A program made the translations under genes and the position numbers. The notes under the pieces are model-generated. The model had not been told where the DNA came from. It was given only the letters and a program-made list of their open reading frames with translations, and did no database searches. This document shows, piece by piece, positions 34,125-43,981 of a DNA stretch of 64,000 nt. Origin of the DNA: Pseudomonas morbosilactucae (GTDB lineage: Bacteria; Pseudomonadota; Gammaproteobacteria; Pseudomonadales; Pseudomonadaceae); contig NZ_JALQCW010000005.1 in NCBI RefSeq assembly GCF_023241715.1, positions 62,001 through 126,000 of the forward strand, given 5' to 3'. Positions within the stretch are counted from its first letter, which is position 1. Every line of letters begins with the position of its first letter.

Positions 34125-35851
34125 GCCTGGGAGGCGTAGCGCGAGCGCCAGGCCAGGCCGCTGGTAAAGCGTTCCATCAGTTGCGCCTGCAGTTCAGTGG
34201 CCCGCTCGGGGGAGCGCTTGTGCAGTTCCTCCAGCGCCTGGTGCAGGCGTGACAGGAGCTTTTTCTCACTGAGCAAGGTGCTCAGGTTCAGAGCGTTGAT
34301 GGCCTGGGCGAAACGCTGATGCTCGATGTGGTGCAGCAGCAGGCCCTCTTCCAGCGAATGGCTGCCGGCGTTCTGGGCGTTGAGCCGGTCGTGCAGGGTT
34401 TGCGCCTGCTCCACTTCGTCGAGGTGCAGGTAGCTTTCGGCGATGTTTTCCAGGTACAGGGTCTTGTCGTCTTCATCGACGTCCGGGGCGTTCTCCAGCA
34501 GGTCCAGGGCCTGTTCCAGCAAGGTCCGGCCCTGGGCGGTCTGGCCCAGGCTATGCAACAGCTTGGCGTGCTCGCACAGGTACAGCAGTTGCATTTCGCT
34601 CTCTTGTTGCTGGCGCAGGCTGTGCATTTCCTCAAGGCTGGTACGCACCAGCCAGCTGTCCCGGCGATGGGCCGGCAGGCGGCTTTGCCCCTGCAACTGG
34701 GTATGCAGGGCCTGCAAGCGCAAGCCGCTCCAGAACTCGTGGTCATCGCGCAGGCCGTCGATCTGTTGCAGGGCCTTGGCCAGCAAGGCCTCGGTCCACT
34801 GCGGCTGCGCCGCGTGGTGCTCGTCACAGAGGTAGAGCATCATCCCCGGGCGCTGCGACGCTTCGCTTTCCCGGGCCAGCAACAAGGCCTCGGCTTCTGC
34901 GGTCCGGCCTTGTTCCACGTGATGCTTCAGCAGCCTCAGCAGCAGGCTGTTCTGCTCGCTCGCCGGGGCAACGTCCAGCAGGCGCAGCGCGGCATCGACC
35001 TGGTGTTCGGCCAGGGCTGAATCCATCAGCTCGCCGTAGGTCAAGTAGGAGTGGGCATCGCCGATTTGCGCCAGCAGGCTGAACGCCGAGTCCAACTGGC
35101 CGGCACTGAACAAGGCGGCGGCCGCCTGCTCTTGCTCTTCTACCGGCAGTTGCGCGGCCCGGGTGAGGATCAGCTCGAACTGCCCTTGGTCCGCGTAGGC
35201 ATCGAAGAGCCTGCGCAGTGTGCTCAGGCGATGGCTCTCGTCAGAGGCTTGGAACGTCGACCAGGCCTGCTCGACGCTGGCCAGTGCGGCGTCCTGCAGC
35301 CCGGCCTGATATTGCAGGCGTGCCAGGATCAGCAGGTTGTCGATGCTCTGGCGCTCCTGGGCCGACGGGTGTTGCGGGGCGCCCAGTTCGCCCAGCAGCG
35401 CCACGGCCTGGTCCTGTTCGCCGCGAGCCTGGAGGATTCGCACTTGCAACAGGGGCCAGGTGGGCAGGGACTCGCCGCAGCGGTCCAGCAGTTCCAGGCA
35501 GGCCTGGGTGTCGTCACTGTCGAGCAGCGATTCGATCAGGGTGTTGAGGATGTATTCCTGGGCATGGGGCGGCAGCCCGGCCCGTATCTCCAGGGCCTGG
35601 TCCTGGTGCCCGGCGAGGTAGAGTTCGGCGGCCACCAGTTGCAAGGCCAGCTCCTGGGCATTGCCGGTCATGCGCTGTGCCAGTTGCAGCGCCAGCAGCG
35701 GCTCGGCCTTGCTCAGCATCATCGCCTGATTGATCTGGGCATTGAGGTCGTGAAGCGACACCGGGCTAGGGGCGTTGAGCTTGCGGCGGGTGTACAGAAT
35801 CAGCGCGATAGCAATCAGCGCAATGACAATGAGGGTGACAACGATGGCCAT
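34121..35851 (-). CDS. Membrane-anchored helical-repeat (TPR-like) protein
   Basis: A 576-residue protein with one N-terminal membrane anchor (VVTLIVIALIAIALILYTRR) and a long helical body of degenerate TPR-like repeats (for example AEALLLARESEASQRPG, LHSLGQTAQGRTLLEQAL, YLHLDEVEQAQTLHDRL). The Arg/Lys after the helix suggests that the body is cytoplasmic, as in LapB/HemY-like scaffolds. AAAGGA precedes the ATG. The function is unknown. Its position, convergent with and touching the PLD-like gene, raises a link to the cassette, but the opposite strand means separate control. Confidence 0.75.
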   Translation of the reverse strand: MAIVVTLIVIALIAIALILYTRRKLNAPSPVSLHDLNAQINQAMMLSKAEPLLALQLAQRMTGNAQELALQLVAAELYLAGHQDQALEIRAGLPPHAQEYILNTLIESLLDSDDTQACLELLDRCGESLPTWPLLQVRILQARGEQDQAVALLGELGAPQHPSAQERQSIDNLLILARLQYQAGLQDAALASVEQAWSTFQASDESHRLSTLRRLFDAYADQGQFELILTRAAQLPVEEQEQAAAALFSAGQLDSAFSLLAQIGDAHSYLTYGELMDSALAEHQVDAALRLLDVAPASEQNSLLLRLLKHHVEQGRTAEAEALLLARESEASQRPGMMLYLCDEHHAAQPQWTEALLAKALQQIDGLRDDHEFWSGLRLQALHTQLQGQSRLPAHRRDSWLVRTSLEEMHSLRQQQESEMQLLYLCEHAKLLHSLGQTAQGRTLLEQALDLLENAPDVDEDDKTLYLENIAESYLHLDEVEQAQTLHDRLNAQNAGSHSLEEGLLLHHIEHQRFAQAINALNLSTLLSEKKLLSRLHQALEELHKRSPERATELQAQLMERFTSGLAWRSRYASQA

Positions 35852-36070
35852 GGAGGTCCTTTCCTGTGGGTCTGCGGGACTCGCGCGGTGTGCGCCAGCC
35901 TGCGTGCGGCGCGGTTATAAAACGGTGGGCGCAGGCTGGCAACCGTCTTTACCCAGGCAATGCGTTTCAACGGATGTCGCCCAGGGGCCGAGCGGGCGGT
36001 CAGCGGTCGGGCAGGGCACGGGGTTTCGGGTTAGACTTGCGACCTTTTCGCACAACCAAGAAGCCCACAC

Positions 36071-36613
36071 ATGGCCCAGCCGTCCACCACGTATAAATTT
36101 GAACTGAACCTGACTGACCTTGACCGTGGCGTTTACGAAAGCGTCAAGCAAACCATCGCCCGTCACCCTTCGGAAACCGAAGAGCGCATGACCGTGCGTT
36201 TGCTGGCCTATGCCTTTTGGTACAACGAACAGCTGTCGTTTGGTCGCGGCCTGTCGGACGTGGATGAGCCGGCCCTGTGGGAAAAGAGCCTGGACGATCG
36301 CGTGCTGCACTGGATCGAAGTCGGCCAGCCGGATGCCGATCGCCTGACCTGGTGCTCGCGCCGCACCGAACGCACCAGCCTGCTGGCCTACGGTAGCCTG
36401 CGTGTGTGGCAGACCCGTGTGCTGGACACGGTGAAGAACCTGAAAAACGTCAACGTCGCCGGCGTGCCCCAGGACGTGCTGGAAACCCTGGCCAAGGACA
36501 TGCCCCGCGTCATCAAGTGGGACGTGATGATCAGCGAAGGCACGATCTTCGTCACCGACGACCGTGGCCAGCACGAAGTCCAGCTGGAATGGCTGATGGG
36601 CGAGCGCGGTTGA
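36071..36613 (+). CDS. yaeQ: YaeQ family protein
   Basis: A 180-residue YaeQ-family protein with a PD-(D/E)XK-like fold. It begins TTYKFELNLTDLDRGVYES and includes ERMTVRLLAYAFWYNEQLSF and WIEVGQPDADRL, where the conserved acidic/Lys residues of the family lie. An early proposal that it is an RfaH-like factor is not well supported, and the role is unknown. It is followed 60 bases later by recJ, as in other pseudomonads. Confidence 0.92.
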   Translation: MAQPSTTYKFELNLTDLDRGVYESVKQTIARHPSETEERMTVRLLAYAFWYNEQLSFGRGLSDVDEPALWEKSLDDRVLHWIEVGQPDADRLTWCSRRTERTSLLAYGSLRVWQTRVLDTVKNLKNVNVAGVPQDVLETLAKDMPRVIKWDVMISEGTIFVTDDRGQHEVQLEWLMGERG

Positions 36614-36673
36614 TACTCGCCGCCAATTGCCCCGATTGATTCCCCGTTACTGAAGAGAAGCCCCACGAGCCCC

Positions 36674-38383
36674 ATGCGTATCGAACCCCGTGAGTTGCCT
36701 GCCGTCCTGCCGTTTCTGGGTGATCTGCCACCGCTGTTGACCCGTCTGTATGCCGCCCGTGGCGTGCAGTCCGAGGCGGAGCTGGACAAGAGCCTGGCGC
36801 GGTTGATCCCTTATCAGCAGCTCAAGGGCATCGATGCCGCTGTGGACCTGCTGGTGACCGCCCTGGATCAGCGCCAGCGCATCCTCATTGTCGGTGACTT
36901 CGACGCCGACGGCGCCACCGCCAGCACCGTGGGCCTGTTGGGCTTGCGCTTGCTGGGGGCGGCCCATGTGGATTACCTGGTGCCCAACCGCTTCGAGTAC
37001 GGCTACGGCCTGACCCCGGAAATTGTCGCCGTGGCCCTGCAACGCGAGCCGCAGTTGCTGGTCACCGTGGACAACGGCATTTCCAGCGTGGAAGGCGTGG
37101 CGGCTGCCAAGGCCGCGGGCCTGAAAGTGCTGGTCACCGACCACCACTTGCCGGGCCATGCGTTGCCGGCGGCGGACGCCATCGTCAACCCCAACCAGCC
37201 GGGCTGCGAATTCCCGAGCAAGGCGTTGGCCGGGGTCGGGGTGATCTTCTACGTGCTCATGGCCTTGCGTGCGCGCCTGCGCAGCCTGGGTCGCTATGAC
37301 AGCCAGCCGCAGCCGAACATCGGTGAACTGCTGGACCTGGTGGCCCTGGGCAGCGTGGCCGACGTGGTGCCCCTGGATGCCAACAACCGCATCCTGGTGC
37401 ACCAGGGCCTGGAGCGGATTCGCGCCGGGCGTGCGCGCCCGGGGCTGAAGGCGATTCTCGAAGTGGCCAAGCGCGACCCTTCGCGCATCACCTCCACTGA
37501 CCTGGGGTTTATCCTCGGCCCGCGTTTGAATGCGGCCGGCCGCCTGGACGACATGAGCCTGGGCATCGAATGCCTGCTGACCAGCGACGTGGCGGCGGCG
37601 CGGCAAATGGCCGGCCAGCTGGACGAACTGAACCAGGACCGTAAATCCATCGAGCAAGGCATGCAGCGCGAGGCCTTGGCCCAGCTCAAGGACCTGCCCG
37701 TGGAGTCGATGCCGTTCGGCCTGTGCCTGTTCGACGCCGACTGGCACCAAGGGGTGATCGGGATTCTCGCCTCGCGCCTGAAAGAGCGTTACCACCGGCC
37801 GACCATCGCATTTGCCGATGCCGGCGACGGCATGCTCAAGGGCTCGGCGCGTTCGGTGCCGGGGTTCCATATCCGTGATGCCCTGGATGCAGTAGCGGCC
37901 AAGCACCCGGATTTGATCAGCAAGTTTGGCGGCCACGCCATGGCCGCCGGCCTGTCCTTGCCCGAAGAGAACTTCCCGGCATTCGCCGAGGCCTTTGACG
38001 CCGAAGTCCGGCGCCAACTGCAAGAGGAAGACCTCACCGGGCGCCTGCTGTCGGACGGCACCCTGGCGGTGGAAGAGTTCCACCTGGAACTGGCCCGCGC
38101 CCTGCGCCACGCCGGTCCCTGGGGCCAGCATTTCCCTGAACCGATGTTCCACGGCGTGTTCCAGTTGGTGGAGCAGCGCATCGTCGGCGAGCGCCACTTG
38201 AAGGTGGTGCTGCGCAGCGAGTGCGGGTCCCTGAAACTCGACGGCATCGCCTTTGGCATCGACCGCGAAGTCTGGCCCAACCCGACCATTCGCTGGGTGG
38301 AACTGGCCTACAAACTCGACCTCAACGAATTCCGTGGCCAGGAAACCGTGCAACTGATGATTGCCCATATCGAACCGCGCTGA
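36674..38383 (+). CDS. recJ: Single-strand 5'-3' exonuclease RecJ
   Basis: A 569-residue DHH-family exonuclease acting in RecF recombination and mismatch repair. The metal-binding motifs are present: DFDADGATAS (motif I, near residue 77), VTVDNGISS, VTDHHLPGHA (the DHH motif) and SVADVVPLD. The DHHA1 domain has KFGGHAMAAGLSL, and the C-terminal OB-fold follows. The length matches the family. The ATG at 36674 gives MRIEPREL. Confidence 0.96.
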   Translation: MRIEPRELPAVLPFLGDLPPLLTRLYAARGVQSEAELDKSLARLIPYQQLKGIDAAVDLLVTALDQRQRILIVGDFDADGATASTVGLLGLRLLGAAHVDYLVPNRFEYGYGLTPEIVAVALQREPQLLVTVDNGISSVEGVAAAKAAGLKVLVTDHHLPGHALPAADAIVNPNQPGCEFPSKALAGVGVIFYVLMALRARLRSLGRYDSQPQPNIGELLDLVALGSVADVVPLDANNRILVHQGLERIRAGRARPGLKAILEVAKRDPSRITSTDLGFILGPRLNAAGRLDDMSLGIECLLTSDVAAARQMAGQLDELNQDRKSIEQGMQREALAQLKDLPVESMPFGLCLFDADWHQGVIGILASRLKERYHRPTIAFADAGDGMLKGSARSVPGFHIRDALDAVAAKHPDLISKFGGHAMAAGLSLPEENFPAFAEAFDAEVRRQLQEEDLTGRLLSDGTLAVEEFHLELARALRHAGPWGQHFPEPMFHGVFQLVEQRIVGERHLKVVLRSECGSLKLDGIAFGIDREVWPNPTIRWVELAYKLDLNEFRGQETVQLMIAHIEPR

Positions 38384-38415
38384 CGTCCCTCGGGCATCCC
38401 CACCTGTCACTCTCG

Positions 38416-38463
38416 TGCCCATGCTCTGTGTGGGCATGCCGCGTCTGACGCTCGGCGTCATTT
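38416..38463 (+). terminator. Two small hairpins after recJ
   Basis: TGCCCA...TGGGCA (38416-38436) and TGACGC-TCG-GCGTCA followed by TTT (38446-38463). Short stems and a three-base T-run make these weak terminator candidates. Confidence 0.4.
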
Positions 38464-38668
38464 GAGGGCGGTTATCACTCCGTCAGTCCAAGAGGCGAGC
38501 AAACTTGCCGCTGGAGGCTGACCTTTCGACTAGTCTCTAAACACTGTCTGATTGGCCTTGTGACCTTTTGTCATTCTTCTACCCGCGGGGGCGGGCGTTC
38601 TCTTCGCTGTCACTTGTCGACCCTTCAAACAGCACCCTGGAGCCTGACCATTGATCGAGAGGTGCCCC

Positions 38669-39775
38669 ATGAGTCTGTTGCTTGAACCCTATACCCTGCG
38701 TCAACTGACCCTGCTCAACCGCATTGCCGTGTCGCCCATGTGCCAATACTCCAGCGTCGATGGCCTGGCCAACGACTGGCACCTGGTGCACTTGGGCAGC
38801 CGTGCGGTGGGCGGTGCCGGGTTGATTTTCACCGAAGCCACGGCGGTCACCGCCGACGGACGCATAACCGCCCAGGACCTGGGCCTGTGGAGCGACGAGC
38901 ACATCGAACCCTTGCAACGCATCACCCGTTTTATCAGCGCCCAGGGCGCGGTAGCGGGGATCCAGCTGGCCCACGCCGGGCGCAAGGCCAGCACCCATCG
39001 GCCCTGGATCGGCAAGCACGGCAGCGTCAAGCCCGAAGACGGCGGTTGGGTGCCGGTGGGACCTTCACGGATTGCCTTCGACCCTCAGCACACCCCGCCT
39101 ACGCCGTTGGATGAAGGGCAGATCGGCGAGATCATCCAGGCCTTTGTCGACGCGGCCAAACGGGCCCTGGTGGCCGGCTTCAAGGTGGTGGAGGTGCACG
39201 CCGCCCACGGTTACCTGTTGCACCAGTTCCTGTCGCCCATCAGCAACCAGCGCCAGGACCAGTACGGCGGTTCGTTTGAAAATCGCATCCGCCTGGTGCT
39301 GCAAGTGACCGCGGCGGTGCGTGAGGTCTGGCCCGAGGAGTTGCCGCTGTTTGTGCGGGTTTCGGCCACCGATTGGGTGGAAGACGGCTGGAACCCGGAT
39401 GAAACCGTGGAACTGGCGTTGCGCCTGAAAGATTTGGGGGTGGACCTGATCGATGTGTCCTCCGGCGGCACGGCGGCCAACGCCGAGATTCCGACGGGGC
39501 CGGGGTATCAGACACGTTTTGCCGAGCGGGTGCGTAAGGAGGCGGGGATCGCCACCGGCACCGTGGGCCTGATCACCGAGCCGGCTCAGGCGGAACACAT
39601 TCTGCGTACCTGCCAGGCGGATATCATCCTTCTGGCCCGGGAGCTGCTGCGTGACCCTTACTGGCCGCTGCATGCCGACGACGACCTGGGCGGGCGCAAA
39701 GCCATCTGGCCGGCGCAGTACCAGCGCGCCACCCACCGCGACCAGCCGATTCATGAGTCGGATGTGCGCGATTAG
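38669..39775 (+). CDS. Old yellow enzyme family NAD(P)H:flavin oxidoreductase (XenA/YqjM type)
   Basis: A 368-residue FMN enzyme with a TIM barrel. Signatures are NRIAVSPMCQYSSVDGLAND (a Cys-bearing YqjM/XenA-type FMN site), IQLAHAGRKAS, and VHAAHGYLLHQFLSPISNQR followed by DQYGGS. Enzymes of this type reduce activated alkenes, nitro compounds and quinone-like electrophiles; the natural substrate is unknown. I chose the ATG at 38669 with GAGAGG upstream rather than a start at 38651. It ends at a bidirectional terminator shared with opgD. Confidence 0.9.
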   Translation: MSLLLEPYTLRQLTLLNRIAVSPMCQYSSVDGLANDWHLVHLGSRAVGGAGLIFTEATAVTADGRITAQDLGLWSDEHIEPLQRITRFISAQGAVAGIQLAHAGRKASTHRPWIGKHGSVKPEDGGWVPVGPSRIAFDPQHTPPTPLDEGQIGEIIQAFVDAAKRALVAGFKVVEVHAAHGYLLHQFLSPISNQRQDQYGGSFENRIRLVLQVTAAVREVWPEELPLFVRVSATDWVEDGWNPDETVELALRLKDLGVDLIDVSSGGTAANAEIPTGPGYQTRFAERVRKEAGIATGTVGLITEPAQAEHILRTCQADIILLARELLRDPYWPLHADDDLGGRKAIWPAQYQRATHRDQPIHESDVRD

Positions 39776-39788
39776 GCCTGTTGGGCAT

Positions 39789-39820
39789 AAAAAAACCGGT
39801 CCAAATGGACCGGTTTTTTT
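39789..39820. terminator. Bidirectional intrinsic terminator
   Basis: AAAAAACCGGTCC-AAAT-GGACCGGTTTTTTT. The A-run on one side and T-run on the other let it serve both the reductase gene (+) and opgD (-). Confidence 0.93.
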
Positions 39821-39855
39821 GTCGGCGGCTTTAGGGCGCCATCGCTGTCAGCGGA

Positions 39856-41475
39856 TCACGGGTATTTGCGTTTGTCCGGTGCGGGCGGGAAGTACTGGTA
39901 GAGCCAGGTTTCGCTCAGGGTACGGTCCTGGGTGCGGATAAACAGGCGCATTTCCACCGGGTCCACGCTGTCGTTGGTCGGGTACCAGTCGAAGAGAATG
40001 CGGAAGCCCTTGATGGGGTCCAGAGGCAGCACATGGATGTCCTTGATCTGGCCGTTGGAGGCGCTGATCACGGGTTCGATCCCGGTGCCGGCCGGCAACC
40101 GGTCGAGGCCGCCACCGTTGAAATCCACCGCGAAGCGCCGCGCCCAGACCGGCGGGTAGTGCTCCCCCGGGGCCCAGCCTTCGACAAAACCGCCCATGCC
40201 CGAACGGGTGGCATTGACCCGTGCCAGGGGCGTGCTCACCGGTGGCAGGGCGCTCCAGTAGAGCTTGTAGCCGTAGTTCAGCGAGTCGCCGGCGGCCACG
40301 GGCTTTTTCGGGGTCCAGAAGGCCACGATGTTGTCCATGGTTTCCCCGGTGGTGGGGATTTCCAGCAGGTCGATGGAGCCTTCGCCCCACGCCGTGGTGG
40401 GCTCGACCCACAGGCTTGGGCGCTTGCTGTACCAGTCCACGGTGTCCTGGTAGTTGGCGAACTCGTGGTCGGTCTGCACCAGGCCAAAGCCTTTCGGGTT
40501 GGTGTCGGCGAAGGCGTTGAATTGCAGGGTGGCCGGGTTGTTCAGCGGGCGGCAGATCCACTCGCCGTTGCCGCGCCACATGGCCAGGCGGTCGGAGTCG
40601 TGGATCTGCGGGTGGATGGTGTCGCACATGCGCCGTTCGTGGTTGCCGCAGCTGAACATGCTGGTCATCGGGGCAATGCCCAGTTGTTCGATGGCGGTGC
40701 GGGCGTTGACGTGGGCGTCGATGTCCATCACCACGCGCTCGGCCTGGCAGTCGATATCAAAGCGGTAGGCACCGGTGGCACTCGGCGAGTCGAGCAGGGC
40801 GTAGACCACGAAGCGGGTGCTGTTCTTGTCCGGGGTCTCGAACCAGAACTGGGTGAAGTCGGGGAATTCTTCACGCTTCTTGGCGTAGGTGTCGATCGCC
40901 AGGCCCCGGGCCGACAGGCCGTATTGGCCGGTGGCGTCCACGGCGCGGAAGTAGCTGGCGCCGAGGAAGGACACCACGTCGTGCTTGTCCAGCTCCGGGG
41001 CCTTGAACAGTTTGAAGCCGGCAAAGCCCAGGTCGCCCTTGAGCTGGGCCGTGTCGACGCTGGTGTTCTGGTAGTTGAACAGCGGTGGCCGGAAGTGCAC
41101 TTCCCGGGCCTGACGGGTCTGCGGGTCGACGCTGTGCATGCGCACCGGCTGCTTGAAGCCCATGCCGACATGGAAGAACTGCACGTCCAACTGGCCGTTG
41201 AGTTCGTTCCACAGCGAATGCTTGGCGTCGTACTGGATGGCGTTGAAATTCTGCGGCGTCATGGTCGCCAGGGTCGGCGGCAGCACCTGTTTGGTGTCGA
41301 CATAACGGCTGCCGGCCAACTGCTTGGCCTGGGCCTTGAGGCCCTCGAAATCGAAGGTTTTTGCCTGGCCATCAGCGGCGCCGGCCCAGGCGCGGGCCGC
41401 CAGCAGGCCGCTGGCCGAGAGACCGGTGTAGGCCGCGAGGGCCATGGAGGCTTTCAGTAGATTCCTGCGGTGCAT
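39856..41475 (-). CDS. opgD: Periplasmic glucan biosynthesis protein OpgD
   Basis: A 539-residue periplasmic protein for osmoregulated glucan structure. The N-terminus carries a Tat-type signal (HRRNLLKAS, then a hydrophobic stretch to ~AWAGA at residue 32). The mature part is an OpgG/OpgD beta-sandwich, recognised from [27 protein letters not shown] and [21 protein letters not shown] Tat signal favours OpgD over Sec-exported OpgG. It is a single-gene unit with the shared terminator downstream. Confidence 0.92.
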   Translation of the reverse strand: MHRRNLLKASMALAAYTGLSASGLLAARAWAGAADGQAKTFDFEGLKAQAKQLAGSRYVDTKQVLPPTLATMTPQNFNAIQYDAKHSLWNELNGQLDVQFFHVGMGFKQPVRMHSVDPQTRQAREVHFRPPLFNYQNTSVDTAQLKGDLGFAGFKLFKAPELDKHDVVSFLGASYFRAVDATGQYGLSARGLAIDTYAKKREEFPDFTQFWFETPDKNSTRFVVYALLDSPSATGAYRFDIDCQAERVVMDIDAHVNARTAIEQLGIAPMTSMFSCGNHERRMCDTIHPQIHDSDRLAMWRGNGEWICRPLNNPATLQFNAFADTNPKGFGLVQTDHEFANYQDTVDWYSKRPSLWVEPTTAWGEGSIDLLEIPTTGETMDNIVAFWTPKKPVAAGDSLNYGYKLYWSALPPVSTPLARVNATRSGMGGFVEGWAPGEHYPPVWARRFAVDFNGGGLDRLPAGTGIEPVISASNGQIKDIHVLPLDPIKGFRILFDWYPTNDSVDPVEMRLFIRTQDRTLSETWLYQYFPPAPDKRKYP

Positions 41476-41669
41476 GGGTGAACCTTATGGCTGGGATCCC
41501 GGAGCCCTTCCTGGCTGCGCACGGGGTCGCGAATTGAGGTTCGGTCATGCCTTCGGCCAAACGCAATGGACTGTTATCAGAGGGCAAAGAGGATAAACGG
41601 TTCGCCGACGGCAAAAAATCTCCAGGATGTGTCCATTGGTAAATAAATCCCCGCGCCGGTTCGCCAGCC

Positions 41670-42661
41670 TCAGAGGCAGTGGGTTCCGGGCGGCGGGGTC
41701 AGCCCTTGCTTGGCGTAGTAGGCCAGGGTGTGCAGCACCTCGTCGTCGCCTTTGTCGGCGGCCAGTTGGTAGCAGGCCAGGGCCCGAGGCTGGTCTTTCG
41801 CGCCCCAGGTGCCGTCGGCGTAGGCGCTGCCGAGCACCGAATACACCTGCCCCGAATCGAAGCGCTTGGCGGCCTGTTGCAAGGTGCTTTCGGCCTTGCC
41901 CGGGTCTTTGCAGGGCTCGTCGGACACGTCGTCACCGCCGTGGCAGTAGAAACCCGACAGCAGCATCGCGGCATCGGCATTGACCTCGGCGTAGGTCGAA
42001 GTCAGTTGCTCGATCTGCGCCGGGGGCACGGCCGGAGACATGCCCGAATAGCCGAGTACCACTGCCCGTACTGCACCTTCGGCCGAGCCCTGGGCGGCGG
42101 CGTCGAGGTCGATGCGTTGGGCCAGCTCGAAGAAATAAGGGGTCAGCAGGTACTGTTCCCGCGCGCCAAAGCCTTCGTACAGCGAGCCCTTGCGCAGCTT
42201 GCGTTGCAGCGCGGTTTCGTTGGCCGGCGCGCGCTCATTGAGCATCGACTCCACTGACCACTGTTCGATACGGGCCAGGTTCCAGCAGCTGTTCTGCTTG
42301 AACACAAAGGCCTGTAGCACATCCCCCAATTGATCGTGGACCACCAGGGTCTGCTCATCGACCCAGAAGCTTTGCAGGCCGCCCGGGCCTGTGCCTGGGG
42401 ATCCAGCAGCGCCAGGGCACCCTCCGGCAGGGCCGACAGTTTTTGCCGCACGGTCACGCTGCGGCCGCGGTCATCGTAGGCCGGGCGCTGCTCGACCAAG
42501 GGTGAGGCGCTGAAGGCGGTCTGCAACTCGGGGTTTGTGGCGAAGGCCTGGACAAAGCTTTTCAGGTCTGAGGAGGGGCAAGCGGGCTCGGCGGCCTGGG
42601 CCCCGGCACTGAAGGCCAGGCTCAACAGGCTCAGGCGCAGGGCGTGGTGGAATCTGGACAT
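41670..42661 (-). pseudogene. Secreted Sel1-like protein disrupted by a one-base frameshift
   Basis: Two reading frames make up one protein. The first begins at 42661 with a signal peptide (RLSLLSLAFSAGAQA) and stays in frame to about 42390. The sense then shifts to the frame ending at 41670 (LQSFWVDEQTLVVHDQLGD ...). The total of 992 bases is one short of a 330-residue reading, so a one-base loss near the GC-rich run at 42380-42392 explains it. The C-terminus has a Sel1-like repeat (VLGSAYADGTWGAKDQPRA). The cause could be a real mutation or an assembly error. The function is unknown. It is the last gene of a five-gene cluster. Confidence 0.75.
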
Positions 42662-42694
42662 AGGGCTATCCGTGGCGAAAGGGGGCAAAAGGGG

Positions 42695-43144
42695 TCATTG
42701 GCTGTCCGGGTCGCAATACAGCACCGAGCCGCTGGGGTTCTGTCGGTCGGCCATCAAGCGGGGCTGGTGGATGCCGTCACCGTCGAAGCCTGGGCCAAGG
42801 CGGGTGCGCACGCTGGCCACATCGTCCTTGAAGTACAGGGCATGCACCGAGAACGGCCCGCGGTAGGGAATCGCCACGGCAAGCACCGTCAGCCCGTGGA
42901 AGCGCTCGTCGACGCAGTAGCGTGCCACTTCGTCGACGTCGCAAGGCAGCAGTTGGCGTTCCACGAAGTAGTCGCCGCTGGGTTGTTGATCGACGGGGTT
43001 GAGGTACACCTGATCGACACGGCAGGTGGCCAGGTCAGCGAACTGCTGCTCCAGGCTCGTCGCCAGGCTAGGGCCGCACGTGCCCAGCGTGCCCAGCAGG
43101 GTCAGGTATTTCAGCGTTGCCGTTACGCGCGTGCCATTAGCCAT
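42695..43144 (-). CDS. Small secreted protein of unknown function
   Basis: A 149-residue protein with an N-terminal hydrophobic stretch (TLKYLTLLGTLGTCGPSLA) consistent with export. The mature part has about four cysteines (CRVD, LLPCDVDE, ARYCVD, LYCDPD) that could form disulfides. AAGGAGG lies 7 bases before the ATG, inside the preceding gene, which it overlaps by 8 bases. No family was recognised. Confidence 0.65.
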   Translation of the reverse strand: MANGTRVTATLKYLTLLGTLGTCGPSLATSLEQQFADLATCRVDQVYLNPVDQQPSGDYFVERQLLPCDVDEVARYCVDERFHGLTVLAVAIPYRGPFSVHALYFKDDVASVRTRLGPGFDGDGIHQPRLMADRQNPSGSVLYCDPDSQ

Positions 43145-43580
43145 GGGTCACCTCCTTGGGGCTGAACAACCGGTGCAACCGCTGCGCCAGCCCGATCGCC
43201 AGTAATGGCAGGATCCCGGTCAGGCTGCAGTACACCAGGCCGCGAATGGGGTTGTTGGGGAAAAACATCCAGGCACTGGCGAGCACCGGCAGCAGGACCA
43301 GGCCCAGCTTGAGCTTGAGGTTGGGCACCAGGGCGGCCACGCCGTTGACCAGGATAAACAGAATAAACAGGTAGTAACTGCCCAGCCCCAGGGCGATGCC
43401 GCGGGAGATCGAGCCGAACAGGTGGCGGTAGATCGGCACGCCGAACAGGTGCGCCAGGTAAAACAGCGCCACCGCCAGGCCGTGGGCCAGCAAGGCAGTC
43501 AGCACGCGGATCAGTGCGTCGTGGGGGCGGCCGGGGGCTGCACTGGCGGCGTGTTGGCCCGGTGATGTGTCACGGGTCAT
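43137..43580 (-). CDS. Four-helix membrane protein, paralogue of the preceding gene
   Basis: A 147-residue protein with about four predicted membrane helices. It aligns along its length with the 134-residue product encoded just upstream: ALIRVLTALLAHGLAVALF versus ELIRLATAILAHSLAAVAF, and FFPNNPIRGLVY versus LFPQHPIRGWVY. I chose the ATG at 43580, which overlaps the upstream stop (ATGA); a longer open frame to 43868 runs through the neighbour. The function is unknown. The tandem copy suggests duplication and divergence. Confidence 0.72.
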   Translation of the reverse strand: MTRDTSPGQHAASAAPGRPHDALIRVLTALLAHGLAVALFYLAHLFGVPIYRHLFGSISRGIALGLGSYYLFILFILVNGVAALVPNLKLKLGLVLLPVLASAWMFFPNNPIRGLVYCSLTGILPLLAIGLAQRLHRLFSPKEVTHG

Positions 43581-43981
43581 GGCGCGCTGGCTCGGTTGGA
43601 CCTGGGGCTCAGTCGCTGGTGCATCCAGCGCGACAGGTAGATCGCCGCCAGGGGCAGCAGGGCGACCTCGGCGGTGTAGACCCAACCGCGAATCGGGTGT
43701 TGGGGGAACAGCACGTAAGCCGTCAGCAGCACCAATGGCAGGGTCAGAAACAGTTTGACCTTGAGCACCGGGACGATGGCGATCACCAGGTTGACAGCGA
43801 TAAACAGGCCGAACAGCGTGCGGATCAGCATGCCCATGCCGAATGCCTTGCGGATGGCGCCGAACCACTGCTCGTACAGCGGTACGCCATAGATATCGAT
43901 CAGCAAGAAGGCCACAGCAGCCAGGCTGTGGGCGAGGATCGCGGTGGCCAGGCGGATCAGCTCATCGTACTTGTGCGTCAT
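43577..43981 (-). CDS. Four-helix membrane protein, tandem paralogue
   Basis: A 134-residue protein with four hydrophobic segments (LATAILAHSLAAVAFLLIDI; LIRTLFGLFIAVNLVIAIV; LFLTLPLVLLTAYVLF; TAEVALLPLAAIYL). It is related to the downstream 147-residue protein. The start overlaps the stop of a small upstream gene by 4 bases, and its stop overlaps the next start by 4 bases, so the group is translationally coupled. No family or function was recognised. Confidence 0.72.
   Translation of the reverse strand: MTHKYDELIRLATAILAHSLAAVAFLLIDIYGVPLYEQWFGAIRKAFGMGMLIRTLFGLFIAVNLVIAIVPVLKVKLFLTLPLVLLTAYVLFPQHPIRGWVYTAEVALLPLAAIYLSRWMHQRLSPRSNRASAP

Noticed and set aside
43581..43868. Longer N-terminus for the 147-residue membrane protein
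   Set aside because: The extra 96 residues overlap the paralogous upstream gene in another frame and look non-coding; the ATGA-overlap start at 43580 is better.
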